64,000 nucleotides of DNA from NCBI RefSeq assembly GCF_030867145.1, contig NC_134439.1, positions 6,051,379 through 6,115,378 on the forward strand, given 5' to 3'. A program made the position numbers and the translations under genes. Source of the DNA: Opisthocomus hoazin. Its lineage: Eukaryota > Chordata > Aves > Opisthocomiformes > Opisthocomidae. Positions 21,132 through 32,729 of this stretch are shown here, in pieces (positions within the stretch are counted from its first letter, which is position 1; every line of letters starts with the position of its first letter). Below the pieces are notes generated by a model. It searched no databases. It was not told where the DNA came from and was given only the letters and a program-made list of their open reading frames with translations.

Positions 21132-21345
21132 GGGGATAACAGCAGGGCTGAGCAGTGTGTGTTAAAACAGCTTTCTTTAACTTTGTTATACGCATTTATT
21201 GTGTTAAATAGTCGCTGGTAAAAAATATTTCTGACTTTGATCAGATGGCTGTGGTATTTAATCCTTATTTGCTGTATCTGTTCGCTGCCATGCTATTCAT
21301 TACCTCGGGGAAAAGAACCAGGATGATGCTTTTGCTGTACTGTAT

Positions 21346-21852
21346 TGTTATAGTCAAAGAGACTGAAATATTTTAAATTTAGAATAAATTTATTTAAGGC
21401 AAATGAGCAAAGCAGCGCTGGGCGGCCGGAGAGTCTCCTGCTCCAGCAACGGTCCACAAATTCAGGAAATTACAGTCCATATTTTATACTTCCACAACTT
21501 CCTCCTTTTCGGCAATCTCCTCCCCGCTTTTTACGTCCTCAGTCCTTTCTGCGCAAACTGAGTCTTGTTGCTAGGAGGTCAGTCCTCTTCTTCTGGTGGT
21601 CTCGGGATTAAGGCAGTAGGTCTTCCTTAAGTGGCTTTATCTCTTGCGCTTGTGTATTTTGTTCGTCTTGCACAATTCTATGCATCTCTTCCTTATCAGT
21701 ACATTTCAAGGCTTACAGCTATCACAACAGGATATCGCTCAAGGTCTACAGCTAACATCGGTTTAGACATTTAGCAATATACATAAATCTTTGACTACAA
21801 GCTCTAATTTGATCAGCAAATTATCTTTTCCTATCTTTCGTTAACTATTACA
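21346..21852 (-). mobile_element. Nested solo LTR 1 (507 bp)
   Basis: This AT-rich insertion lies in the leader of the retrovirus, has TG...CA ends and is flanked by GTAT on both sides (21342-21345 and 21853-21856). The minus strand carries a TATAAAA near 21483-21489 and an AATAAA at 21389-21394 in the right order for an LTR, so it lies inverted relative to its host. The 4-bp duplication would suit a class I (ERV1-like) element. The family is not identified. It is younger than the host element. Confidence 0.82.
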
Positions 21853-21854
21853 GT

Positions 21855-23727
21855 ATGATATTGACTTATGATATGATAACATCACTGTGCATGAAATTAG
21901 GCTTGTGTTTGCATGCGGCACTGCGATCATTTCCGTACCTCGGACCTTATGTCTTAGAATTTGTTAATAATCGAACCCAGCCTGTGGGGAAAACCGGAGG
22001 GGATACCTTCCCCCACTCTTTCGCCCCCCTGCTCTACTTTAGGCTGGTCCTAACGGCTTTTGAGAATTTCGAGTACCCGTGGGATGCTCAGGGCAGCACT
22101 CTCCTTTTGTTATGCCTCCTGAATGTGTTGCAGGTTTTGGTTAGGGTTAAACAAGTCGTTAAGAACATCGTGCAGAGACCTGCCCCGCGGCCGGATAGCT
22201 GTGAGTGGCTGGGTGTGTGGGACAGCATGGGCAAGTACCTAGGGCAGTGGGCACCACCGGTGTTTTTTAAACTCACCCCTGAACAAATACAGAATCTGGA
22301 CAAACTAGTAAAGTATCTTCAAAAAGTGTGCTGCCACCCTGGGAACTCCAGAGAGACACAAATCACTGCAACATGCTGGGGTCTGGCCCACGCCTACCGA
22401 GCCCTGTTCAACACTGTTCAGTGCCCTAAAGGGGAAAGGGGGGGAAGCGAAGCGGCAGGCACTGCGACTGGCGCTGCCCCCCCAGCCGGCCCTGCAGCCC
22501 CTCCAGCCCAGCAGGCAGTCACAGCCCCCCTGACCGGCACCACCGCTGCCACGGGAGCAGCCGCAGGGGCGGCCCTGGTTTGTCCGGCGGGCACAGCAGC
22601 GGCTCTAGCCCCAGCTCCAGCCGCAGGCACAGTGACTGAGCCCAATGACCAACCTGTGCCGGTAGCAGTCGCCCCCGTAAAACTAAAGAAAGACGCAAAG
22701 AAAGCAGATCGCTCCGGGAGGGATGACGATGAGCCAGGGTCATCGCGGGAGATAGAGACAGAGATCATCACCCGGTCCCTGTCCCTGAGCAAGCTGCGAG
22801 ACATGCGGAAAGATTTCAGCTGCCACCCAGGCGAGCACATTGTCACCTGGCTGCTGCGGTGCTGGGATAATGGGGCCAGCAGCTTGGAGTTAAGAGGGCA
22901 AGGAAGCCAAGCAGCTGGGATCCCTGGCCAGGGACGGGGGCATTGACAAGGCCATTGGGAAGAAGGAACAAGTCCTAAGCCTCTGGAGGAGACTTCTGTC
23001 AGGCGTGAGGGAGAGTTACCCCTTCAGTGACGATTTTGTATGTTATCCTGGTAAGTGGACCAATATGGAAAGGGGTATTCAGTACTTGAGGGAATTAGCT
23101 GTGCGGGAGCTGGTTTATAATGAACAAGACGATGACCAGTTACCCACAGACCCAGATGAAGTCCAGTGCACAGCATCTATGTGGAGGAAGTTTGTGTGGA
23201 GCGCACCCTCCTCATATGCCAACTCACTGGCAGTTGTAAACTGGAAAGGTAAGGAGACACCAACAGTGGATGAGGTGGCTGTCCGACTCCGGCAATATGA
23301 GGAAAGTCTCACTTCCTCCCTTGTCTCAGCTGTAGAGAAACTGGTCAAGCAACTAGAAAGGAATATGTCCTACTCCCCACCTGTACAGGCCAGTGTCTCA
23401 GCTATTAGCGGCAAGCGTTTCTCTGCTCAGGAGAGAGAATACAGAGGCTACACACCACAGGGCACCCTGTGGTTTTACCTGCGTGACCATGGAGAGGACA
23501 TGAGGAAGTGGGATGGAAAACCCACCTCAAGTCTAGAGGCACGAGTGCGTGAGTTGCGAGGTAAAACAATCACCAAAGGGGATTCTGTTAGGAAAAATGC
23601 CGCTCCAGTTTCCAGCAGCCAGCTCTCCAGACCAGGTAGACAGTATGATCTTGATTCCGACCCTCTGGAGGGGACCTCCAAGTCATTTTTACAACAGGTG
23701 AACAGCAAATTCTCTGACCAGGATTAG
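21855..23727 (+). pseudogene. gag-like region of the endogenous retrovirus
   Basis: This is retroviral gag-like coding sequence, split over more than one frame. It includes an Ala/Pro/Thr-rich low-complexity tract (about 22450-22640), a charged segment, and a capsid-like stretch with SYPFSDDF and YLRELAVRELVY. Assignment to gag rests on its position after the primer-binding site and its composition. It is a fossil and does not encode a working protein. Confidence 0.7.
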
Positions 23728-23735
23728 AGGGTGTT

Positions 23736-24964
23736 GTGAGTTTTTGGAGGATGCACATCCCAAATTACAGCCAGATTGTAAGTGCTCTGTACCACGTTAC
23801 CCGGAAGAAGAATGATTTTGAATGGGGCCCTGAGCAAAGACAGGCATTTGAACAAATTAAACAGGAGATAGTTCATGCTGTAGCCCTTGGTCCAGTCTGG
23901 TCAGGGCAAGATGTTAAAAACGTGCTCTACACTGCAGCCAGGGAGAATGGCCCAATCTGGAGTCTCTGGCAGAAAGCACCAGGGGAGACTCGAGGTTGAC
24001 CCCTGGGGTTCTGGAGCTGGGGATACAAAGGATCCGAGGCCCGCTATACTCCCACTGAAAAAGAGATTCTGGCAGCATATGAAGGCGTTCGAGCTGCTTC
24101 AGAAGTGGTCGGCACTGAAGCACAGCTCCTCCTAGCACCACGATTGCCAGTCCTGGACTGGATGTTCAAAGAGAGGGTCCCCTCTACGCATCATGCCACC
24201 GATGCTACGTGGAGTAAGTGGGTTGCGCTGATCACCCAGCGCGCCCGAATGGGAACCCCAGTTGCCCAGGAATTCTGGAGGTGATCATGGACTGGCCAGA
24301 AGGCAAAGATTTTGGAGCATCGCCAGAGGAGGAGGTGACACGTGCTGAAGAGGCCCCACTGTATAACCAGCTGCCAGAAGATAAGAAACAGTATGCCCTG
24401 TTCACGGATGGGTCCTGTCGCATTGTGGGGAAGCAGCGGAGGTGGAAGGCTGCTGTATGGAGCCCTACACGACAAGTCACGGAAACTGCCGAGGGAGAAG
24501 ATGAGTCCAGCCAGTTTGCAGAGATGAAAGCCATCCAGCTGGCTTTAGACATTGCCAGTCAAGAGAAGTGGCCAGTGCTCTGTCTTTACACCGATTCTTG
24601 GATGGTGACCAATGCCTTGTGGGGGTGGCTGCAGCAATGGAAGAAGAACAACTGGCAGCACAGAGGCAAAGCCATCTGGGCTGCCCCATTGTGGCAAGAT
24701 ATTGCTACCCGTCTTGAGCAGTTGGTTGTAAAAGTCCGTCACGTGGACGCCCACATCCCTAAGAGTCGGGCCACTGAGGAACACCAAAACAACCACCAGG
24801 TGGATCAGGCTGCCAAGACTGAAGTGGCTCAGGTGGATCTGGACTGGCAACATAAGGGTGAACTCTTTATAGCTCGGTGGGCCCATGACACCTCAGGCCA
24901 CCAAGGAAGAGACACGACATACAGATGGGCTCGTGACCGAGGGGTGGACTTGACCATGGACACC
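23736..24964 (+). pseudogene. pol-like region: RT connection and RNase H remnants
   Basis: Sequence around 23760-23860 encodes IPNYSQIVSALYHVTRKKND and EQRQAFEQIK, the connection region after retroviral reverse transcriptase. At about 24390-24860 there is RNase H sequence with FTDGS, an acidic AEMKA motif and a YTDSW motif (the DEDD-type acidic residues). It is broken. Confidence 0.85.
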
Positions 24965-26141
24965 TGTGGAATTATTAGTAAAATTAAGGTTTTACATCTA
25001 AAAATTAAGATTTATATGAAAAACGTAGCAGTGTTCACCCATTGAGGAAAAGCATGAAATCAAAAGGAGCTCTGAGGATGGGACACAGCTGCAGCAGGCA
25101 TGTGAGGAATCCACTCACACAGCAACTCCCTGCAATGTACCACAGAGGATGGAACGGAGTGGAGACTCCGTGGCCCTGCTCCGTGATGATAAAGCGGGAA
25201 GAAATGGTTCTCTAGAACTGATAAGCAGCTCATCTGGCCCCCTGAGCCAACAGGTTTTCGAAACCTTGCCAAAGTGCTACCCTCTCGTGAACTTTGGTCA
25301 TTTTAATATCATTTTAATACCAAAACACACCTCCATCCCGAAGGCTACTCGCCTCTGAGGTGCGACCACCCCTCTTTGAGTCTGCGCTCTCGATTTTTCG
25401 TAAACTGTACCTTTAAATGTGAAGCGAGAGAATTTTACACCAATCATGATAAAAGGTATGTATGACTACAGTCACTCAAACTCCACCTTAAAGGTAGAAA
25501 GGATATAAAAATAGCCAGGGAAATGGGGGATTTTCGGAGAAGAAGATAACACCGTAGATTTTCGGAGAAGAAGATCTTCGGCGGAAAAGAAGATAACACC
25601 GTGAGCAAGTCAAGGGAAACTCCACCTCAGACTGCCTCCGACAACCGGGATTGGCCGATGGGCTGAGCCTTGCTTCTCCCCCCCTTGGGACGCCTTGGGT
25701 GAGACTTAAACTAAGCGCTTTTCTCGGGAATAGTTACTCCCTAATGTTTATAGCCAGGCTGTATTATTTATGATCTTTTCACGCGTTTTGTATTTGCACG
25801 TACTTTCTTGCAGACAGTCACTATCACTGGCAATTCAAAAAAACCTTTATATCTGTTGCACAAATAAAACTGCACTGTTTAAGTAGCCAGTTGTCACAGT
25901 TTCTCACTGAACGCGACCAGATGCCACCGTGCTAGTTCATGAACGCGACTGGACTGAAGGTGCAGACCGCTATTAGTGTATCCAGAATCGTGGTAGTTTA
26001 ATATACATATTAAACGCAACTGGACTGGTAGTGGCAAATTGGACATCACTCAGAATTTAAACCTAGCCGCACCTAGCCTCTCACTCCGGTGAAGAGCGTT
26101 AGAAAGCAAGAGGGTTTATTTTCTGCCAAATTAACGTGACA
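24965..26141 (+). mobile_element. Nested solo LTR 2 (1177 bp)
   Basis: This insertion lies inside the pol region of the host retrovirus, with TGTGGAATT...GTGACA ends and a perfect 5-bp target duplication ACACC (24960-24964 and 26142-26146). A TATA motif (ATATAAAAA at 25503-25511) and an AATAAA at 25863-25868 are in LTR order on the plus strand. The 5-bp duplication fits ERVL-like elements. No internal sequence accompanies it. Confidence 0.88.
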
Positions 26142-26145
26142 ACAC

Positions 26146-26910
26146 CATCGCACAGGTTATCCATGAATGTGAAACATGCGCTGCAATCAAGCAAGCCAAG
26201 CGGGTAAAGCCTCAAAGGTATGGAGGACGATGGCTAAAATATAAATATGGGGAGGCTTGGCAGATTGACTACATCACACTGCCACAAACCCGCCAAGGCA
26301 AGCGCTATGTGCTCACAATGGTGGAGGCCACCACCGGATGGCTGGAAACCTACCCTGTGCCCCATGCCACTGCCCGGAATACCATCCTGGGCCTGGAAAA
26401 ACAAATCCTGTGGTGACATGGCACGAAAGATTTGAGTCAGACAACGGGACTCACTTTCGCAACAGCCTCATAGACACCCGGGCCAAAGAACATGGTATCG
26501 AGTGGGTGTATCACATCCCCTACCAAGCACCAGCCTCTGGAAAGATCGAGCGGTACAATGGGCTGCTAAAAACCACTTTGAGGGCAATGAGGGGTGGAAC
26601 TTTCAAAAATTGGGATACCCATTTAGCAAAGGCCACCTAGTTGGTTAACACCAGAGGATCCACCAACCGGGCTGGTCCTGCCCAATCAAAACCTCAGTGC
26701 CCCATAGAAGGGGATAAAGTCCCTGTAGTGCACATGCGGAACATGTTAGGGAAGACAGGTTGGGTTAGTCCTGCCTCGGGCAAAGGCAAGCCCGTCCACG
26801 GGATTGCTTTTGCTCAAGGACCTGGGTGTACCTGGTGGGTAATGCGGAAGGATGGGGAATTCCGATGTGTACCTCATGGGGATTTGATTTTGGGTGAGAA
26901 TAGTCCATAA
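26146..26910 (+). pseudogene. pol-like region: integrase remnant
   Basis: This is retroviral integrase sequence: the end of the zinc-binding region (HECETCAAIKQAKR), then the catalytic-core hallmarks QIDYITLP, ESDNGTHF and SGKIERYNG (the D, D and E residues), then a C-terminal part with GCTWWVMRKDGE. It is broken. Confidence 0.88.
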
Positions 26911-27407
26911 ATAAATTGTATAAAGTTAATTGTTAAATAACCCTGTCACTGTCTGTTATCACTGTTATAATTGTTATGTGTTGTACCAGTAGTATCATAG
27001 TAAGAATCGTCCAGATTTAAGAAGGATGGACCTTTTGATGAAAATCTAGCAGAGCACAGCGATGATGGGACTGGACATGGTTTTTCAACAACTGGCACCC
27101 AGCAACTTCATCGAGATCGACGTCTCCAACCTGCAAACTGTGGGCACGGGCCACACCAGATACATCAGCCGTGAGCTCTGGATGCAGCAAGTGACCGCCC
27201 ATCACCACACATCACCTCTCCTGCCACGGAAGACCATTACGACAGATGGAGTCCGAAGTCATGGATTAAATGAGCTCAACGGACACTTTAGAGTGATGAT
27301 CCATAGATTAAGGGAATGTTATCTGGAGACAGGAGAAGTGGTGGTGATCAACTGGACAATGGGGGACCTGGGCACGACGTAGATGGTATGGAATAAGGGG
27401 TGGATAA
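26911..27407 (+). other. 3' internal region of the endogenous retrovirus
   Basis: This DNA lies between the integrase remnant and the 3' LTR. It holds an open frame at 27062-27382 that I do not recognise. No envelope hallmarks are visible to me. A purine-rich run (GGAATAAGGGGTGG) just before the 3' LTR could be the polypurine tract. Confidence 0.5.
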
Positions 27408-27839
27408 TGTCCTGGGTTTGGCCAGGACAGGGTTAATTTTCACCAGAATCCAGGAAGAGGCACAGCCGGGTGGGCTGACCCAACCCCCACCTGGCCAAAC
27501 AGAGCCGGGTATTCCATACCATGTGCCGTCATGCTGGGTTCTGGTGGGGGGGGTGGCGCGGCGGGAACTCTCTCGCGGCTCTGGAGCGTGCAGTGGCGGA
27601 CCTGTCCGGGAGAGCGGCTCTCTGGGTCTTGCGGTTCGTTGTTGTGTTTTCTCCTTATCTGTACCATTGTTGTTACTGTTCCCTCTGTTTGTTGTTATGT
27701 TAAACTGCCCTTATTCCGACCCACCAGTTTCCTGCTTGTTTTTTTTTTTTTTTTCCTTCCCTGTTCTCCTCCACACCCCGGCAGGGGGAGGGGGGGCCGC
27801 GTGGCGCTTTTGTGGCCGGCCGCAACTGAAACCAGAACA
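27408..27839 (+). repeat. 3' LTR of the endogenous retrovirus
   Basis: This 432-bp LTR matches 20691-21107 and is slightly longer because of a few short indels. It ends GAAACCAGAACA. Minisatellite family A resumes directly after it. Confidence 0.95.
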
Positions 27840-30800
27840 GCTAGTGTCCTGAGGTGTTTACTGGGATCCTGGATTGTTTACTGGTGTTCTTGGGTCTTCG
27901 CTTGTGTCCTGGGGTGTTCACTGGGGTCCTGGGGTGTTCACAGGGGTCTCGGGGTGTTCACTAGTCTCTCGGGGTCGTTCCTGGGGTCCTGAGGTGTTCA
28001 TGGGGGTCTCGGGATGTTGACGAGGGTCTCGGGGTTTTCACTATGTTCCTGAGGTCGTTACTGGGGTCCTGGGAAGTTCACTGGGGTCTCGGGGTGTTCA
28101 CTGGGGTCTTGGGGTGTGCACAGGGGTCTCGGGGTGTTGACTGGGGTCCTAGGGTCTTCACTGGGGTCCTGGGGTCTTCACTAGGTTCCCGGGGTGTTCA
28201 CTGGCGTACTGGGGTCTTCACTGGGATCCTGGGGTGTTCACCGGGGTCTCGGGGTGTTCACGGTGGTCTTGGGGTGTTCACTGGGGTCCTGGGGTTTTCA
28301 CTAGTGTCTCAGGGCCTTCCCTGGCATCTTGGGGTGTTCACTGGGATCCTGGGGTTTTCACGGGCGTCTTGGGGTCTTCACTGGTGTCTCGGGGTATTCC
28401 CTGCGGTCTCGGGGTCTTCCTTGGGGTATCTGAGATTTCACTGGGGTGTTGGGGTGTTCACTGGGGTCCTGGGAGTTTCACTAGTGTCTCGGGGTCTTCC
28501 CTGGCGTCCTGGGGTGTTGACTAGTGTCCTGGGGTGTTTACTGGGGTCCTGGGGTGTTGACGGCTGTCTCGGGGTGTTCACTGGGGTCCTGGGGAGTTCA
28601 CTGGGGTCTCGGGGTGTTCACTTGGTTCTCGGGGTGTGCACAGGGGTCTCGGGGTGTTCACTAGTGTCCTGGGGTGTTCACTAGTGTCCTGGGGTGTTCA
28701 CTGGGATCTCAGGGTCTGCACTGGGGTATCGGACGTTTCCCAGGGGTCTCTGGGTGTTCACAAGGGTCCTGGGGTGTTCACCGGGGTCTCAGGGTCTTCA
28801 CTAGAGTCCTGGGGTCTTCACTGCGGTCCTGCGGTGTGCCCTGGTCTCCTGGGCTCATTACTGGGGTCCTGCTGTCTTCACTGGTGTCTCGCGGTGTTCA
28901 CTGGGGTCCTGGGGTGTTCACTGGGGTCTCAGGGTCTTCACTAGAGTCCTGGGGTCTTCACTGTGGTCCTGGGGTGTGCCCTGGGCTCCTGGGTTCATTA
29001 CTGGGGTCCTGGGGAGTTCACTGTGGTCTCGGGGTGTTCCCTGGGATCTCGGGGTGTTCACTGGGGTCCTGGGGTCTTCATGAGGTTCCTGGGGTGTTCA
29101 CCGGGTCCTGGGGTGTTCACTGGGGTCCTGGGGTTTTCACGGGGGTCTCGGGGTCTTCACTAGTGTCCTGGGGTGTTCACTTGGGTCCTGGGGTGGGATC
29201 TCGGGGCCTGCACTGGGGTCCCAGGGTGTTCACTGGGGAACTGGGGTCTTTACTGGGGTCCTGGAGTGTTCACTGGAGTTCTGGGGTCTTCGCTTGTGTC
29301 CTGGGGTGTTCACTGGTGTCCTGGCGTGTTCACTGGGGTCCTGGGGTGTTCACTGGTGTCCTGGGGTCTTCACCAGGGTCCTGGCGTCTTCACTGGAGTG
29401 TCGGGGAGTTGACTGGGGTCCTGGGGTCTTCATGAGGTTCCCGGGGTTTTCACTGGGGTCCTGGGGTCTTCACTGGGATCCTGGGGTGTTCACTGGGGTC
29501 CTAGTGTGTTCATGGGGATGTCGGGATGTTGACGAGGGTCTCGGGGTCTTCACTAGGTTCTTGGTGTTGTCCCTGGGGTCCTGGGAAGTTCACTGGGGTC
29601 TCGGGGTGTTCACTGGGGTCTTGGGGTGTTCACTGGGGTCTTGGGGTGTGCACAGGGGTCTCGGGGTGTTGACTGGGGTCTTGGGGAGTACACTGGGGTC
29701 TGAGGGTGTTGACTGGGGTCCTGGGGTGTTCACTGGAGTCCTGGGGTCTTCACTAGGTTCCCAGGGTGTTCACTGGCGTACTGGGGTCTTCACTGGGATC
29801 CTGGGGTGTTCACCAGGGTCCTGGCGTCTTCACTGGGGTCTCGGGGTGTTCACCGGTGTCCTGGGTTTTTCACTAGTGTCTCGGGGTCTTCCCTGGCATC
29901 CTGGGGTGTTCACTGGGGTCCTGGGGTCTTCATGAGGTTCCTGGGGTGTTCACCGGGGTCCTGGGGTGTTCACTGGGGTCCTGGGGTTTTCACGGGGGTC
30001 TCGGGGTCTTCACTAGTGCCCTGGGGTGTTCACTTGGGTCCTGAGGTGGGATCTCGGGGCCTGCACTGGGGTCCCAGGGTGTTCACTGGGGAACTGGGGT
30101 CTTTACTGGGGTCCTGGAGTGTTCACTGGAGTTCTGGGGTCTTCGCTTGTGTCCTGGGGTGTTCACTGGTGTCCTGGCGTGTTCACTGGGGTCCTGGGGT
30201 GTTCACTGGTGTCCTGGGGTCTTCACCAGGGTCCTGGCGTCTTCACTGGGGTGTCGGGGAGTTGACTGGGGTCCTGGGGTCTTCATGAGGTTCCCGGGGT
30301 TTTCACTGGGGTCCTGGGGTCTTCACTGGGATCCTGGGGTGTTCACTGGGGTCCTGGGTTTTTCACTGGAGTCTCGGGGTGTTCATGGATGTCTGGGTGC
30401 ATTCACTGGCGTCCTGGGGTTTTCACTAGTCTCTCGGGGTCTTTCCTGGGGTCCTGAGGTGTTCATGGGTGTCTTGGGATGTTGACGAGGGTCTCGGGGT
30501 CTTCACTAGGTTCCTGGGGTGGTTCCTGGGGTCCTGGGAAGTTCACTGGGGTCCTGGAGTGTTCACTGAGGTCTTTGGGGTCTTCACCAGGTTCCCGGGG
30601 TGTTGACTGGGGTCCTGGGATTTTCACTAGTGTCTTGGGGTCTTCCCTGGCATCTTTGGGTGTTCATTGGGATCCTGGGGTTTTCACGGGGGTCTCGGGG
30701 TGTTCACTGGGGTGCTGGGGTGTTCACTTGGGTCCTGGGGTGGGATCTCGGGGTCTGCACTGGTGTCTCGGGGTCTTCACTGGGGTCTCGGGGTCTTCCC

Positions 30801-32280
30801 TGGGGTATCAGAGATTTCACTGGGGTGTCGGGGAGTTCACTGGGGTCCTGGGGTCTTCATGAGGTTCCTGGGGTGTTCACCGGGGTCCTGGGGTGTTCAC
30901 TTGGGTGCTGGGGTGTTCACTGGGGTCCTAGGGTTTTCACTGGGGTCCTAGGGTTTTCACTGGGGAACTGAAGTGTTCACTGGTGTCCTGGAGTGTTCAC
31001 TGGAGTTCTGGGGTCTTCGCTTGTGTCCTGGGGTGTTCACTAGGGTCCTGGGGTGTTCACTGGGTCCTGGGGTGTTCACTGGTGTCCTGGGGTCTTCACC
31101 AGGGTCCTGGCATCTTCACTGGGGTGTCAGGGTGTTGACTGGGGTCCTGGGGTCTTCACGAGGTTCCCGGGGTGTTCACTGGGGTACTGGGGTCTTCACT
31201 GGGATCCTGGGGTGTTCACTGGGATCCTGGTGTGTTCACTGGGGTCTCGCGGTGTTCACTGGGGTCCTGGGGTTTTCACTAGTGTCTCGGGGTCTTCCCT
31301 GGCATCTTGGGGTGTTCACTGGGATCCTGAGGTTTTCAGGGGATGTCGGGATGTTGACAAGGGTCTCGGGATCTTCACTAGGTTCCTGGTGTTGTTCCTG
31401 GGGTCCTGGGAAGTTCACTGGGGTCTCGGGTTGTTCACTGGGGTCTTGGGGTGTGCACAGGGGTCTCGGGGTGTTGACTGGGGTCCTGGGGTGTTCACTG
31501 GGGTCCTGGGGTCTTCACTAGGTTCCCGGGGTGTTCACTGGCGTACTGGGGTCTTCACTGGGATCCTGGGGTGTTCACCAGGGTCCTGGCGTCTTCACTG
31601 GGGTCTCGGGGGTCTTCCTTGGGGTATCGTAATTTCACTGGGGTCTCGGGGTGTTCAATGGGGTGCTGGGAGTTTCACTAGTGTCTCGGGGTCTTCCCTG
31701 GCGTCCTGGGTTGTTGACTAGTGTCCTAGGGTGTTTACTGTTGTCCTGGGGTGTTGACGGCTGTCTCGGGGTGTTCACTGGGGTCCTGGGGAGTTCACTG
31801 GGGTCTCGGGGTGTTCACCAGGGTCTCAGGGTGTGCACAGGGGTCTCGGGGTGTTCACTAGAGTCCTGGGGTGTTCACTGGGGTCCTGGGATCTTCATGA
31901 GGTTCCTGGGGTGTTCACTGGGGTCTCAGGGTGTTCACGGGGGTCTTGGGGTGTTCACTGGAGTCCTGGGGTTTTCACGGGCATCTTGGGGTCTTCACTA
32001 GTGTCCTGGGGTGCTCACTTGGGTCCTGGGGTGTTCAGTGGGATCTCGGGGTCTGCACTGGTGTCTCGGGGTCTTCCCTGGTGTATCAGAGATTTCACTG
32101 GGATGTCGAAGTGTTCACTGGGGTCCTGGGAGATTCACTATTGTCCTGGGGTGTTCACTGGGGTCCTGGGGTGTTGACGGCTGTCTCGGGGTGTTCACTG
32201 GGGTCCTGGGGAGTGCACTGGGGTCTCGGGGTGTGCACAGGGGTCTCGGGGTGTTCACTAGGGTCCTGGGGAGTTCACTA
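27840..32280. repeat. 20-bp minisatellite, family A, right part
   Basis: This continues the GTGTTCACTGGGGTCCTGGG array across the retroviral insertion, about 220 units here. An internal block near 29.1-29.45 kb recurs 853 bp downstream near 30.0-30.3 kb almost unchanged. Confidence 0.97.
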
Positions 32281-32729
32281 TAGTCCTGGGGGCTTCGCTG
32301 GGTCCTGGGGGCTCTGTTGGGGTCCTGGGGGCTTCGCTGCAGTCCTGGGGGCTCTGTTGGTGTCCTGGGTGCTTCGCAGGGGTCCTGGGGACTCTGTTGA
32401 GGTTCTGGGGACTCTGTTTGGGTCCTGGAGGCACCGCTGGGTACCTGGGAGCTTATCTGGGGCTCTGTGGGCTCTGTTGGGGTCCTGGGGGCTCTGCTGG
32501 GGTCCTGTGATCTTCGCTGTGTTCCTGGGGATTCTGTTGTCGTTTTGGGGTCTCTGTTGCGTTCCAGGGGCTTCTCTCGTGTCCTGGGGACTCTGTTGTG
32601 GTCCTGGGGGCTCTGTTGGTGTCCTAGGGCTCTGTTTGGGCCCAGGGGCTCTGTTGGGGTCCTGGGTGCTCTGTTGGGGTCCTGGGGACTTCGCTGGGGT
32701 CCTGGGGGCTCTGTTTGGGTCCTGGGGGC

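Larger units (their letters stand above)
20691..27839 (+). mobile_element. Endogenous retrovirus, broken, inserted in the minisatellite
   Basis: This is an LTR retrovirus fossil of about 7.1 kb in plus orientation with two related LTRs, a primer-binding site, gag-like and pol-like stretches and two nested solo LTRs. The host repeat on each side reads ACTAG and GCTAG, fitting a 5-bp target duplication with one later change. The primer-binding site (TGGCGCCC plus GCGTGGGGC) suits tRNA-Lys, as in class II/ERVK-like elements, whereas a 5-bp duplication fits ERVL better, so the family is left open. The pol-like protein is of a kind common in bird genomes. The LTRs differ by roughly 3-4% plus a few short indels by eye, so the insertion is moderately young, perhaps several to about ten million years. 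The element is broken in many places. Confidence 0.93.
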
